The notes under the pieces: model-generated
What the model saw: only the letters and a program-made list of their open reading frames with translations
Told to the model about the DNA's origin: nothing
The model's database searches: none
Program-made: the position numbers and the translations under genes
Assembly: GCA_031002005.1 (NCBI GenBank)
Contig: CM061919.1
Location: 226,422,739 to 226,486,738, forward strand
Direction of reading: 5' to 3'
Length of the DNA: 64,000 nt
Source of the DNA: Vandiemenella viatica
Taxonomy: Eukaryota; Arthropoda; Insecta; Orthoptera; Morabidae
Part shown: piece by piece, positions 43,335 through 56,256 of the stretch
How positions within the stretch are numbered: the first letter of the stretch is position 1
How the letters are laid out: each line of letters begins with the position of its first letter

Positions 43335-44932
43335 TAGCACTTTGTGAAATGAACAGCACAGGCACTTCCATCAATTTGATTCTAAGTAGATAGCTCTCTG
43401 TTTCTGTTTTGATTTAGGCATAGTTTTTGCCAGTGAAAACAATTTTGCTGTCATTTTCAGTTGTCAAGCTAATTGAATATGTACATTGAGGTGTAGAAAG
43501 CAACCATATTAATTTTTCTTAGATTACTGAAGTGTGTAAAACCAAATACCAAAAATTAATCATAAGACTCAACATAAGCTTGCTATCCATGTAGTACACT
43601 TTGTTTTGGTAGTGCAACTTTGCAGGCGTTTGCAGAAAGCATACTCGGAAAACGGAGACTGAACAAAGTATCCAACAATTCTGTTTTTGCTGTTGCACTA
43701 CATACAGAATTCCTTCACCTCCTCTTTGAAGACATTTTAACTTCAACTTTGGTATTTTATTCTTTCTTCACTCCTTGATTTCTGCTTTTAGGAATTAACT
43801 GAATTGTACAGAAAATGGAGATTTCCTTGTTACTGAATCAAGATTTAGCAATATCACTGTATCTTGTAGACAGCATGGTGTGCTATTATGTGCCAGAAGG
43901 AAAATTTCCACTAGGGCATATACTCTATAGCTCTTAAAATGACTGTGTCCTTGCAAGAGACCTCACAGCTGGATCTGCATTTTGCATCTCAACGTAGTCA
44001 TCACCTAGACCATCTTACCCAGTTGTTCTAAACGCCTCTTAAAAACTTCATTTAGATATAATATCCCACACCTAAATTGTTCTCAGCATCAATCAGTTTT
44101 CCAGGGGCAGTTAACAATTTTCCTCAATCATAACAAAATTTAAAATAGCAAATTTGTGGAATTTAAAAATAGATGGTGAAATTGCTACAAGGGCATATGC
44201 TCCTTCACAATTAAAATTAACTAAATTATTCAACAGTTACTCAAATTATATTGTTTTTATCTTAAAAAACTTGATACTAATTTTCTTTTAATTCTTTCCA
44301 AATTATCTCAGAGAAACAAGAAATTTACAGTACTTCCTATATAATGCCTTTAAACCATCAATTAATAAATATCATATTCACATTATTGCATCAGTTTAGT
44401 GTTATTCAATTACAATTTCAAATATAAAAATTCTATCTTGGTCTCTTCCCTCCCTAGTCCCCATCCTTTCCCTGTTACCACGCTGGTAGATGGCTTAATA
44501 GTTTCACAACCGAGAGTAAGAGAGAGAAATTTTGAAGTGGTAAAGGGTTACTGTCATATCAGTTATATGACAGGAGGGCAGCTGTTGTATTTATCTTTGG
44601 TGACAGGAACTTCAACATCGTCTCGCCCATTTACTATGAATGGTGTTTTGCTTAAAGTAACCCCCCCCCCCCCTCCCCTCTCACACACAAATCTTTTCCA
44701 TCTCCTTGTAATACAGTTCCGAAATATATCAACTTTTGTTGTTGTTTTCTTTTCCTCTTTTTTTGATGTCCTACCTTTGACTCCACATAAACCATTTTCA
44801 GCTATACATTTAGATGAGAGTTTGGCACACTGCCAACATGATCACAACCATTCAATTTATTTAACTCCATATCTACGTCTTCCCAAACCTTAAAGTGTAA
44901 ATATATCCTGGTATTTGCCATATATTAATAAA

Positions 44933-46440
44933 CTAGCTGGTACCCACGACTTCGTGATTGTAAAGAATTCATATTGACAGCTATAGACATCTAACCACCA
45001 TAGTGCACGATGGGAGACTCGATACTATTACCACACACGAATACCAGTCTTCTGCGCTATGTAGTTCCGGCAACAAAGTAAAATTTACGGATACACACAA
45101 GTCTTTGGATGAAATACAAAAATATTCACGATCGACCAATTTCAAACACCATATCTCACACACTCCCACAGTTACCGAATTTCGGCCAACGTTGTGATCA
45201 ATGGGAGACTCTGTGTTACTACCACACACAAACGCCAGTGATCTGCGATTGATAGTTTTCACTTAAAAGTGATACACCGTGACACACCGTCTTTGGCAGA
45301 AATATGAAATTGCCGCAGGTCGACCATTTTCATCCCCCATATCTTCCACACCCCCATAGCTACAGACATCTAACAACCATAGTGCACGACAACAGACACG
45401 ATTCTACTACCTCACACAAACACCAATGCTCTATGCTATGTAGTTGTGGCAGAAAAGTGACATGTGCGGAGACAGTTGAAATACGAAAATATCCTTGGTC
45501 GGCCACTTACAACCACCATATCTACCACAGTACCACAGTTTCTGAAATTCGGCCGCTGTTGTGATCGAAAGGTGACTCTGTGCTACTACTACACACAAAC
45601 GCCAGTTATCTAGTTATCTGTGATCTATAGTTTTCGCTGAAACGTGATACACCATGACACTTTTGTCTTTGGCAGAACTATGAAATTGCCACAGGTCGAC
45701 CACTTTCAACCCCCATTTCTCCCACACCCCCATAGCTACCGACATCTAACAACCATAATGCACTACATGAGATACGATTCTACAACCAAACACAAACACC
45801 AATGCTCTATGCTATGTAGTTGTGGCAGGAAAGTGACATATCCGGAGACAGTCGAAATACGAAAATATCCTTGGTCGGCCACTTACAACCACCATATCTA
45901 CCACAGTACCACAGTTTCTGAAATTCGGCCGCTGTTGTGATCGAAAGGTGACTCTGTGCTACTACTACACACAAACGCCAGTTATCTGTGATCTATAGTT
46001 TTCGCTGAAAAGTGATACACCATGACACTTTTGTCTTTGGCAGAAGTATGAAATTGCCACAGGTCGACCACTTTCAACCCCCATATCTCCCACACCCCCA
46101 TAGCTACCGACATCTAACAACCATAGTGCATGACAGGAAAGACGATTCTACTACCACACACAAACACCAAAGGTCTATGTTATGTAGTTGTGGCAGGAAA
46201 GAGAAGTATACGGAGATACGAATTTTTGGTCGAAATATGAAAACGCCCTGCACTAACCAACTTTAATCATTATATCTCCCACATCCCCACAGCTATCGGC
46301 ATTTGGCCAACGTTGTGCACGACAGGAAACTCCACGCTACTTCCACCCACAAACATCAGTCATCTCTGCTAGGTAGTGGTGGCTGAAAAGTGAAATATAG
46401 GAAAACACACGTCTATTTTTATATATATATATATATATAA
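44933..46440 (+). repeat. Tandem array of about 370-bp units ending in (AT)n
   Basis: The array begins AACTAGCTGGTACCCACGAC. The marker ATGAAATTGCCnCAGGTCGAC recurs at 45304, 45680 and 46048 (spacing 376 and 368) with a partial unit near 46237. Each unit has two related halves, seen as repeats of CATATCTCCCACACCCCCATAG-type and TGATCTATAGTTTTC-type segments. It ends in an AT run (about 46419-46438). The start resembles the widespread insect ACTAGCTnnTnCCCnCGnCTTCG repeat linked to RTE-type retroelements, from memory. A related copy is at 56257-57030. Confidence 0.85.
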
Positions 46441-46506
46441 GATTATTAATTAATTTTATTATAAAATTATTGCCTTTTAATGATGGATGTCTTCCTTTTT
46501 GCTTAG

Positions 46507-46716
46507 TTGCCTCAGCAGATGGCTCGTCTAAACTTAGGAGCTCCTGTGGTTGCAGCCCAGGCAACAGGTATGATAGGATTGCCTGCTCAGCAACCACCAG
46601 CTATGGGTATGCCTCCCATGGGACTACCTATAAGCAGTGCACCTCCTATGGGCCTTGGTGCATTTATTCAACCTACAAATGTGGGACATACATTAGCACC
46701 TAACTTATGGCAGTAA
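46507..46716 (+). CDS. Smap: SMAP last exon (Met/Pro-rich C-terminus)
   Basis: Encodes 69 residues and a TAA stop at 46714-46716: LPQQMARLNLGAPVVAAQAT, PAQQPPAMGMPPMGLP, LGAFIQPTN and VGHTLAPNLWQ. The Met/Pro/Gln-rich sequence and the LW-x end are as expected for SMAP proteins. Acceptor TTTGCTTAG before 46507, phase 0. This completes 409 visible residues; with the missing N-terminal zinc finger (roughly 80-90 residues by family) the whole protein would be about 490. Confidence 0.95.
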   Translation: MPQQMARLNLGAPVVAAQATGMIGLPAQQPPAMGMPPMGLPISSAPPMGLGAFIQPTNVGHTLAPNLWQ

Positions 46717-47655
46717 GCTAGGCCAAATTTAAGTATATAGATAATTTAATTAAATTAGTGTTGATAGAAGGGTAGTTTTGTTGCAACACAATAATTCCCA
46801 AGGACTCGTGAAGGTAATATTAAGATTGTGATACAAACCCTTCCCTAGGACCTAGTAACTCTGTAATAACTTCTTTTTTATCTACTTTATTCTTGATTAT
46901 TGTGAACAAATCCTGTTTTTTACTGCTTCATTTGTGTAAACATTAAGAACGGAAGTTTGGGACCATAAACCAGTTAATGTTTATCTTGAAATGATTCAAA
47001 CATGCCAAAGGTATAATTTTTTCACAACGTCTTAATATTTATTGCTAGTGTAAATGGCTATTATATATCTTACAGTTATTTAGGTCAGCCTTGGGTTTTA
47101 AAAGTGGCAATTCTATGAATTCTGCAGTAACGTATACAGTTACTGTATTGTGTGTGTAGATATAAATACCAAAACTAAGAATCTATTTGCCTTTGATATT
47201 ATTCCTGTGTGCAAGTGTAGATATTCTATTTCAACATAATAAACTGTACATTTTTGTACATATGACATCAGACATTATATTTGTGTAAAATATGGTGCTA
47301 CAGTGGTTGCATAGTAAGCATATCACCATATGTGGATGTGGGTTAATATTCCACCCTTGAAAATAGGGTGTTCAGGTCTCAGTGCTGTTGAGACTAATGG
47401 AAAATCTTTTGTTATTATTTTGATTTATTATTCAGTGTGTGGGATTTATTTTAAACTTATACTGTGATGGATCTGGATCATGTTTGTGTGTATAAAATTC
47501 ATTCATAATGCTTCATACAAAAGTTCCTTTTTACTATTTTTTTCTGTTAGGTATTGTTTTTTATACAAAATTTGTGAGAAAAGGTAGTCTTGGTTAGTGG
47601 AGTGTGTTTTTGTGGATTATGCAGTACATGATGAAGTAAATATGGAATTAATAAA
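46717..47655 (+). other. SMAP 3' UTR with candidate poly(A) signals
   Basis: AATAAA at 47238-47243, followed by a U-rich stretch, is the first strong candidate; a second AATAAA is at 47650-47655. A weak tRNA-like segment (GGGTTAATATTCC) lies near 47340. The true 3' end needs transcript data. Confidence 0.55.
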
Positions 47656-48774
47656 ACAGAAGATCTAGTAAACATTTTTATGCCAGATTTTTAAAATTTA
47701 GTTCTTATATAGTTGGTTCATATGTCGGTTTCAAATGTTTTTCAAATCTTTGGAAACAATGTATTTTCAGTGTCCTATCTTTAGCTGTTGTAAACTGTTC
47801 ATTGTTTCGTGGAAATACCGAATTAATAGCACTTTCAAAACTGAAAGTGAGATTACTCAAAGCAATATGAAAAATACTACCTCATTTTCCATTAAGTGGA
47901 AAGTGTATGTTTTACAGCTTTTAAGCTAATGGTTAATTATATTTACTCTCAATTTATATAACGAATTTTCCAAATTAATTGAAGTATACATATTGTTTTT
48001 GAAACTAGACATTTTGTAATTTGTTTTTGTGCTGAATTTGTTATAGAAGTGCCTGGTGTATGGATATTAAAATCTGTCTGTTCTGTGATGAATTCATAGT
48101 AAATATTGTTTTGTACGTTATCACTTCTGTTTTTAGAGTTGCTTGAACGATTATAAATTATTTACATTCCCATTGAAATATGTTTTTTAAATAATTCCTT
48201 TTCTTTCGTGCATATTATAGAAACCTTAGCAACTTTTTAGAGAATTTTCTTGACTTGAGCTGTGTGTTCATCAAAAATTGTTTTTGCTTATGGACATAAT
48301 ATGAGGACTGTTTTAGTACAGTATGAATTGGTGACGTGATCATAAGTTTTATTGTATTTACCAAAATCTGCATGTGGAAAGAATGTGTAAAGTTTCATCT
48401 AAGAAGAAACATTAAAGGAACAGAATACAATCTTTCCCATCTTGAGCAAGGTTATAAATTCACGTTGAAGCTGAAATCAAATATTACCAAATATATCATG
48501 GGGCACAAGTTTTTTTTAAAAAAAGCTCTACAGCTGGATGCATTATATTTTTGGTAAAAAAGTTTTCCCAAATTGTAATTTTACTAATATCTGAAATGCA
48601 GCCAGCGGTGTTGGTGACAAATACTGGCAAGGTGCTTGGTTATGAAAAAGGTGGTCATGGGTTCACTCCTGTAATAATACATTACTGTTGTCAAAAATGT
48701 AACACCAGCATGTGATAGGAATGAAATTTATTTCACTGGTTAGGGACATGACATATGTATATATACACACACAA
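47656..48774. other. No feature recognised
   Basis: AT-rich, only short frames, no repeat ends found. Confidence 0.4.
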
Positions 48775-48893
48775 CCTGCCATATCCCGTATATCCCTTCC
48801 AGATCATTACCTTTCCTGATAGGTGCAATGCACCCTCCGCCAAACACTTTTAGTGAATCGTGGAGTAATTGTAATAGTAATAGTATATGCACT
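48775..48893 (+). repeat. SINE-C copy, 3' half
   Basis: CTGCCATATCCCGTATATCC, ATAGGTGCAATGCACC, CTTTTAGTGAATCGTGG and the GTAATAGTAATAG tail. Confidence 0.85.
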
Positions 48894-49760
48894 TTGACTG
48901 AGAGGATTCAGTACGGTCTGAATATTCCGTGTGCTTTAATTGGAGCCTCTGCACATCACGACATGGAATCGGAGAGCTTGGATATGCAGGTAGGTAACAC
49001 ACTGCCTCACAGTTTGTAGGTGCATCCACAAATAATCAACAGTGGTTGCAGGGGAACCAGAACTAATGAGTTGCCAACCATATCCCACACGTTTGAAAGG
49101 AGACGTATCAGGTGAACGTGCAGGCCAGGGAAGCAGTACCGCCCATTATTCTTGGAAGTAGGCTTGCATATTCCTTACCGCTTGTGGCCAGGCTTTGTTT
49201 TTCTGAAATAAGGCATGTGGAACTCCCTGCAAGAGGTGCAGTGCTCTACAACCTCGCTGATGTATGGTTGCTGTTTCAGATTGCACTCAAGCCATAATGG
49301 TAGGTTAAATTGAATTGAGACTCGTCCAAAAACACTACATTTTGCCACTCTGAATGCTAGTGACTGTGTTCATGTGCCCATTGCAGTGTGAGTCTGGAAG
49401 CCAATGCAATGGCACACAAGCCTCAGCAGAGGACATCAAACTGTCAACCTTGATATGTCCCTGCCTGTTGCAATGCTCTAATGTTGAGGCAACACTTTTT
49501 ATGAAGCTGTTCTGTCGGATACAGCTATCAGTCAGCCTGCTTTGTTGTCACACTATGTGATCCAGTACCCACTTGGTACTGTGTATGACCTCTTCTATCC
49601 ACTGGTTATGCATACTCATCACGCTATTAGCAGCATATCCTGTATGAACAGCAATGACAAACCTGTTCCATGGAGACCAATTAATCTGCCACTCACATGC
49701 TAATATTGAGACTATATGTCATCAACAAGACATACTGGCACTTCTTGCGCATTTCCGCTT
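48894..49760 (-). mobile_element. Tc1-like element relic
   Basis: The minus strand near 49105-49140 reads LLPWPARSPDT, matching the LPWPARSPDLSPIEH block of Tc1-like transposases with the catalytic Glu lost. The left end (48900-48990) parallels the C-terminal helix region. Other pieces are unrecognisably shifted. No terminal repeats could be fixed. Confidence 0.6.
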
Positions 49761-51287
49761 TGTTCGATGACTCTGTATCTACTGAGCACAGCATAACACT
49801 AATCTGTCTGGTGATGCAAAACGGAGCTCTACTGGGCCTTCATGCATCCTGTCTCTCTGCAATTGTAATCACTTATTATGACTCCACTGTTCATCACATC
49901 CTCAAATTTTGGAATACCTGAAAATAATGAAGTCACAAAAGTATTATTTATGGTACCAAAAATTGTTTCTGGTGGTCTGCTTTGTAATTGAGCATCGTAC
50001 TGATTTTGCTGTCAAAATCAGTCTACTTCAGATGCTACATCCAGGTACTAGAGACTTGAGCAGAAATTACAATTTGAGAAAACTCATTTTTCTCAGAAAA
50101 TGCAGAGTATCTATTTACGTAGTTTTTTCTTTGTTTGAGAGTGCACCTCTTGAAATAATTAAAATCAATAAAATACTCATTTGGTGTCATCCTTGTGAAT
50201 CTTGTTCAGTTTATGAACATCTGCTAACTGCTGTTGGTAATTACTTTGTATGTTCAAAATCAAGGAAATAATACACACACAAAATTTGTAATATTTCCAA
50301 TAAAGAGGAGGAGAAAATCTTTTGTTTTGTGTAAATGCTGTATCAAAAAGTAACAGAAGAATCTGGGCGAAATATAAATCGTTGCAAGAGAAGTTGTGAA
50401 GTGTAAGTTGAATGATGGTAGGAGAAGACAAATTGTAAAAATATGAACAAATGTAGTAGAAGAGAGAGAATTCTGTTATTTAAGAAATGAAACTGCAAAT
50501 GTTGGTCAAAGGAAGGATGATTTCAAAAGCAGAATATCGCCAAAAAAAAAAAAAATCGTCCTCCAAACACAGATTCTGGTTTCAGAACTTTACTGCATGC
50601 TTTGGAAATTGCTAGGAATAGCAAAAAGAATAAGATGGATAATGTGGAGATGGAGACCATTCTTGGAAATTTGAAGGTCTGTTATTGATACTGTGCCTGT
50701 AAACATCATTCACTGAGCACAATTTACAGCTAAATTGAATGCGGTAATTTCTGTGTTATTAACTTGAATTCTACCAGAGTCCACTGGCAGTTACGATGAG
50801 TTTATTTAGCAACTGTGCCTTTTCAGGTTAGAGCAGGCTAGTGAAGGGATGAAATTGATATTGATGAGGTTTGTGCAAAAGTCTATGGCCAAATTCCTTC
50901 AGACCTCTAACAACCTTAACAAGATCTAAAACAGAAAAAAAAGTGGATGTGAAAAAGATTCCAGGGGTTATTAGAACCATTGTTGTTGAGTATTCTAATG
51001 AATGACTTTTTGTACAGTTAAGATCCTGCAATGGCTGAAGAATGTATGATGTTTGTTTCCAAATAACTGAGCTCAATGCCTAGGCTGACCATACAAGTAC
51101 TCCTCCCCTCCCCCACCCGCCAACTGTGCTATTGCGGAGCGACTTCCCGATAATCCGCAGCTCTGCCCACTTCGAGCTGTATGTAAAAATGCCAACAGAT
51201 GTGATAAGGGCGGCTAGTCTGTCAGACCAATCTGATACCTATACAACTGATGGCCGAATTATTAATGGGCTAATTGGAAGATTTTCT
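49761..51287. other. Mostly unassigned
   Basis: Contains a short SINE-A piece near 50865-50935 (AAAAGTCTATGGCCAAATTC, CTCTAACAACC) and an A run near 50541-50553. Frames at 49909 and 50828 show no family motif. Confidence 0.4.
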
Positions 51288-51295
51288 ATTTAAAC

Positions 51296-52062
51296 TAGGG
51301 TTACCAGACGTCCCCGTTTCCCGGGGACAGTCCCCGTATTTAGCTCTTTGTCCCCGGACAGATTTCGTCCCCGCAATGTCCCCGGATTTTTACTGTTGAC
51401 CCCAGAATTTTTTTAAAAATCTAGATATACTTTTTTAAAAGCCCTGATTTGCTAATGCATTCGTTTAAAGAAAGAAATCAATGAAATTTCTTCTCTAAAG
51501 GAATTTGTGTCAAAAGATAAAGTAGATGGATGGAATGAATCCAGTGTTGGTGTAAGATGGAATTAACTTTATTTCATTTTTCTAACAAAATGGTCCCATA
51601 TGTTCAGCTTCGCAACTTAGTAGAACTATATTTGTGTCTTCCTGCGGGTAACACATCTGTCGAGAGAGTCTTCTCCTCAATGAACATGATGGGGACATCA
51701 CAGAGCGTCAGAATGAGTACAGACACAGTTCAAGCTACACTAACTATATCAACAAACTTTTCCATGACTTGCCGACAATTTTCGGGCAGACAAGATCTTC
51801 TCAAGAAGATTCATTCTTCTGAGAAATACCAATGACAATTGACAACAAGTTGGAGGTAAAATCAGGTACCATATCTTTTAAAATATTAAATATATAACAA
51901 TGACAAATATGTTTCTTTTAAGTTAACCCAACCTTTAATCATCATATAACTTATAAACGTGCATCGCATCATTAGGACAAAAAATGTCGAAAGCGTCCCC
52001 GGATTTTGGTGAAAAAGTGCTGAAGCGTCCCCGGATTTGGAGAAAAAATTCTGGTAACCCTA
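51296..52062 (+). mobile_element. hAT element (GTCCCCG family), 767 bp, with transposase C-terminus
   Basis: Perfect 8-bp target duplications ATTTAAAC (51288-51295 and 52063-52070) flank ends TAGGGTTACCAGA and TCTGGTAACCCTA. At least six GTCCCCG motifs lie within the first 100 and last 60 bases. The frame 51557-51835 ends the hAT transposase: VELYLCLPAGNTSVERVFSS, then MNMMGTSQSVRMSTDTVQAT and LLKKIHSSEKYQ. This is the hAT C-terminal dimerisation block with the conserved V-E-R-V-F-S. The N-terminal and central domains are deleted. Confidence 0.92.
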
Positions 52063-52079
52063 ATTTAAACAAATGATTG

Positions 52080-52790
52080 TGTTCATTAGTTCTGTTTGTA
52101 GATGAGATCGTGAATATATAATTTATCTGGGAGGGGATTGTAAATAGCTGTAGGAAATTTGAACACTATCTGGCTGGGTAAGGTAATCATGGGACTAAGA
52201 TCAGTGGCAAAAGGTCAGTTTATTGATTCACAGATGGAAACTGTAGGGACTGAATGAGGAATTGGTGGTCACACGTATAACATGTAAATATCATGGTGTT
52301 TCAGTTAATAATAAAATCAGTTGATCAAGACACATTGGATAGGTGTTAAGAAGTTTCAGCATCTTGCATTTACTTGAAAAGAGATGTGCTAAGAGGGAAC
52401 TGAAATATAAGACCATTACTTGATTATGGTGGAACCATCATGGGTACCAAATATAGTAGTTTGAGGCAGTGCAAAAGGGTTGTGTAGGGGCAGCTTAAAT
52501 TGCTTGTGCAAATCATTAACTGATATGATGCTACAGCTGAGTTGTGACACATTGGAATTCTGGAAGATATATTGAAGATGGGGTCTGGATGGATATTGGT
52601 AGAAGAATATGATTTAGTATGTGAAAGGGAAGGAATAGCCTTAAAATAGTATTTGTTTTCAGGTATATGAAACTGGAAAAACTTAATTTTTTAGATTGTA
52701 GAGTTGAGGACTGGAATAAATTAGAAAGTAGTGCAGAAATATTTACATAAATAATAAAAGAATTAGAAATGAATTTTTTTAAAAAAAAGT
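52080..52790 (+). mobile_element. Decayed LINE 3' region
   Basis: Broken plus-strand frames include LHLLEKRCAKRELKYKT-like and RPLLDYGGTIMGTKYSSLRQ (about 52420-52480), then CKRVV, HIGILEDI and VEDWNKLES. This order matches the post-polymerase region of Jockey/CR1-type LINEs such as 34395-35345. Ends in a T/A-rich stretch. Confidence 0.6.
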
Positions 52791-53337
52791 TGAACTAAGC
52801 AGGTAATTTGCTACAGGAGCATGTGCACCATTGCAGTAACTGTTATATATGCATTATTATTCTTTCTTAATTACGCCCCTTCATAAAACATGCTGGAACT
52901 TGTTGGATGGCATGAAGACTTTTCTCCTCCCTGTTCTTCCAGAATCTCTTCGGGAACTCGCTTTGTTGCTTCCTCCACTCTTATGATCATTTTGTACCAG
53001 TTCTTTATCTGGATTACATCACAAAAGTGTGCTTATTTATAACGTTCTGAATACTTTGCAATTTTTATGTTGAACTCTTTTTGATAATCTATTGTTATCT
53101 GTCCTAAAAATGTGTCAAAAATTTTTCAAACGTTTCCTGCATACAGTGTTGATGAAACTGTCTATGAAACTATAGAGGTAAATTCACCTCTTCATCCAAA
53201 TTCCATTTTCCTGTGTCGGGCCAAATATTTTCCTAAGCATTTTGTGCTCTTGCTTATAAATTTCTGAAATTATAGTATGATCTTGAGTTAGTCTCTGAAC
53301 TATACAAATCTTGTGATGGTACAACTGTTTTGTAATA

Positions 53338-53572
53338 CCGAGTGTGGTGATGTAATGGTTAGCGTTCTGGCCTCGCATTCGGGAGGACGCCAGTTCGATT
53401 CCCCGTCCGGGCATCAAGATTTGGGTTTTCCATGGTTTCCCAAATCACTCCAGGCAAATTACGGGATACTTCCTTCAAAAGGCCATGGCCGAATTCCTTC
53501 CCATTCCTTGCCCCCCATCCTTTCCCTTCTCTAAAAACCTCGCTGTTAAGAGACGTTAAGCAGTTTAAAAAA
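53338..53572 (+). repeat. SINE-A copy, near full length
   Basis: Starts CCGAGTGTGGTGATGTAATG with A-box GTAATGGTTAGCG, then GGAGGACGCCAGTTCGATTCC (B box), CCGTCCGGGCATC, TTTGGGTTTTCCATGG, ATCACTCCAGGCAAATT, CTTCAAAAGGCCATGGCC, AAAACCTCGCTG, GACGTTAAGCAG and an A-rich tail. Inserted into the minus-strand LINE. Confidence 0.95.
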
Positions 53573-53808
53573 AAAAAGTTTTGTAATGTTCCAATTTTAC
53601 TTCACGCAACATCACACTTTTATTATAGTAATTCCATGTTATTCTGAATGACCTATGAGTTTTTGAGGTTCTTTCTCTGTTGGCCAAACTGTCCAATCCT
53701 CAAAGTAGAATTATTTCTCCAAGGTATTTAAAAAAAGGATACCTGTGATAGTCCACGTGCCATTTCAGTTTTATCGTTCTCGCACTTTCACTGAAAGTTC
53801 TCTATATA

Positions 53809-54988
53809 CAGGGTGCGGCAGCATAACTTCCTTTTTTATAATGCTCGCCATTCAGTCGGTTGATATCGTAGTGTGGCACTAGTGGTTTCGTTCGAGAGGC
53901 GTGACTATAAAGTTTTGTCCCGACACAGTTCAGTCACCATTATGCGTTGGAACAGTGAGGAGGGTGCGTTTGCCGTTGAGGCCTACTTTTCGAGCGGATG
54001 TTCTGTGATCGCAACCCAGCGCGCTTTTCGGTATCGCTTTAATTTAGCCCCGTTGGTCCCTGTCCTGGACCGGAAATCAATTGTTACGTGGGTCACTACG
54101 TTCAGACAAACTGCGAGTGCGACAAGACGAAGATCTAGAGGCTCTCGGCCCATCAGAACACCTGAGAACATTGAGGTAGTGAGAACTTCAATGTTGCGAT
54201 CACCACGGCGTTCTGCGCGCAGACATGTGTCTGCCCTTGGAATTTCCGATCGTTCTGAGGAGAATTCTTCATGATGATCTTCATTTTCATGCATACAAGA
54301 TGGCGATTGGACAGGAACTTTCTGAACGTGACTTCAATTCTCGGAGGAACGCGTGTGAGGTTCTTCTGGAAGAGGTTTCTGAGGACGCTATTGTTTTTTT
54401 AGTGATGAAGCCCATTTTCATTTGTGCGGATACATCAACAAACAAAACGTGCGATACTGGGCTGAAACCAATCCTCGACAATTGCATCAAAGGCCTTTGC
54501 ATTCACCTAAGGTCACAGTGTGGAGTGCAATTTCCTCAGGTGGCATTATTGGTCCCTGGTTCTTTGAGGAAAATGAAGTCACAGTGGCAGTGAATTCCAA
54601 CCGGTATGCAAACATGTTAGATGAGTTGGACTTAGAGGACACTTGGTTCCAACAAGATGGTGCAACTGCACACACTTCAAGAGTATCGATGATTGTTTTG
54701 AAGGAACACTTCCCAGAGCGCCTCATCTCAATTAGGGGCGATTTGGAGTGGCCGGCCCACTCTCCCGATTTGCCTGCTATGCTGGCAGGAGTCATGACAA
54801 ACACCAGAAATCGGTTTACTCAGTGTGTGCAGAATGTGGGATGTCACCTACCTGATTTGACCTTCAAAACTAAGTAAAACAAAACTTTATGTATGTGCCT
54901 ACATTATAAAAAACAAATAAAAATTTTCTGATTCATACAACGGGTTTTATTAAGTTTTGAAAAAAGGAAGTTATGCTGCCACACCCTG
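53809..54988 (+). mobile_element. Mariner-like element with DUF4817-type transposase, 1180 bp
   Basis: TA dinucleotides flank it (53807-53808 and 54989-54990). Inverted ends share CAGGGTGnGGCAGCATAACT and continue TCCTTTTTT, with one mismatch by eye. The plus strand starts MRWNSEEGAFAVEAYFSSGC with ATQRAFRYRF, the DUF4817-type helix-turn-helix. After frameshifts come SDEAHFHLCGYINKQNVRYW (first Asp), VTVWSAISSGGIIGPWFFEE and WFQQDGATAHTSR (second Asp), then WPAHSPDL. Immediately after SPDL the family sequence stops, so the third acidic residue and C-terminus are deleted. Confidence 0.92.
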
Positions 54989-56256
54989 TACTTGGTTTTC
55001 TCTAATGATGTTTGATGGCCTGTCTGTGATGCTATTCTATATAGTCTCTGTACAGCATACCTAGTTTTCTCGTAATTTCTAGTGATGATTGCTTGATTTT
55101 CTGCAAAAGCTAAGCATTCCATCTTGATTATTTTCTCAGAAGTCTTTATGTTTATGCCTTTGATATCTTTTCCCATTCTCCTATGAAAACCAAGTTAAAT
55201 AGAAGAGGAGAGAATCTGAACACTGCATGTACTTCAAAAGAGTAAGAAATCTTATTTAGATGTGTTTGTGAGGGTATCAAACAGGTCTGTCTATCTTCAG
55301 ATACACAAGGTGACTATCATGTTTCTGAGAATATCGGGCAAGGTCTGCTTTCTGTCTTAAGATCCACGAGGTTACTATTATGTTATTACATCTGCGGATC
55401 CTCAGATTCCGTATCTGCCAAGTACTTGAATGTCCTTTCTTAAACTCTGCTTGATATTCACTAATCAGGTTGTCTTGTTTGTTGCTCTAGTTGGTTTAGG
55501 AGGGCTATAGACAAGCTTCATAAGTGACAGGTAACAGGGTTAGACCCCTGTAATTATTCGGATCTTTTTTGTCACCTTTCTTATGGAGAGGGTGTATTAA
55601 TGTACGCTTCCAGTCCTGCTTGATCCTTTGTATTTTCCAGATTTCTCTTAAGAATGAGTGGATTCCTCTGGTGATTCCTCTCCATGTTTCAACATCTCAG
55701 TGGTAATGCAGTCTTTTCCTGTTGTTTTACAGTGTGAATCTGGATCATGCATGGACTTTTCAAAGTGCATTTTCTTCTTTGGTGGGTCACAATTGAATAG
55801 GGCTTGGAAGTAATCTCCTAATATCTCACAGTTCTCTTTGATATTTGTCTCTAGTGTGCTATCTGAGCTATGGAAACGTGTGTTTGGAGGTTGATAGCTG
55901 GAGAGGCTAATGTTAGGAAATTGCTGTTCTATTATGAGTTTATTTCTGTTGTATGTGCTCTTTTTCTTGCAGGTTACCTTTGATGCCAATTTCTGTGTCT
56001 TAAGGAAAGTCTCTCATTGTTTGGTAGTCTGCTGACATTTCCATTTTTTTTTTACAGACTTTGATTCTGTCTTCAATTGGTTTTTCACGGGTTGTGTTCC
56101 AACGATTTTTTGTTTCCTCAGGGGCCTTCCTAACTTCTGTGCTGGTGTTATTGTGTTTTGCAGGCCAGGCTCAATTTTGGGATCATGTTCTCATATTCCT
56201 CGTAAAAAAGCATTCAACTTCTGTTCGAGGTGTTCTGAGTCCACTCGTAGTAATCT

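Larger units (their letters stand above)
42369..46506 (+). other. SMAP intron F, 4138 bp
   Basis: Contains a 216-bp hairpin MITE (43119-43334), a C13 run (44661-44673), and a tandem array (44933-46440) ending in an AT dinucleotide run. Stretches 42369-43118 and 43335-44932 otherwise hold nothing recognised. Confidence 0.9.

Noticed and set aside
44399..44893. 164-codon open frame
   Set aside because: Low-complexity, crosses the C13 run, lies inside intron F and shows no motif.
45304..46266. Three similar 84-98 codon open frames in the tandem array (MKLPQVDHF...)
   Set aside because: They are copies of the same repeat unit read by chance; unit lengths vary (376, 368) and each frame ends within its unit. 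No promoter, splice or family evidence supports a protein.
44933..46440. CRISPR-like or satellite array
   Set aside because: Units are about 370 bases with no short repeat/spacer pattern; the context is a eukaryotic intron.
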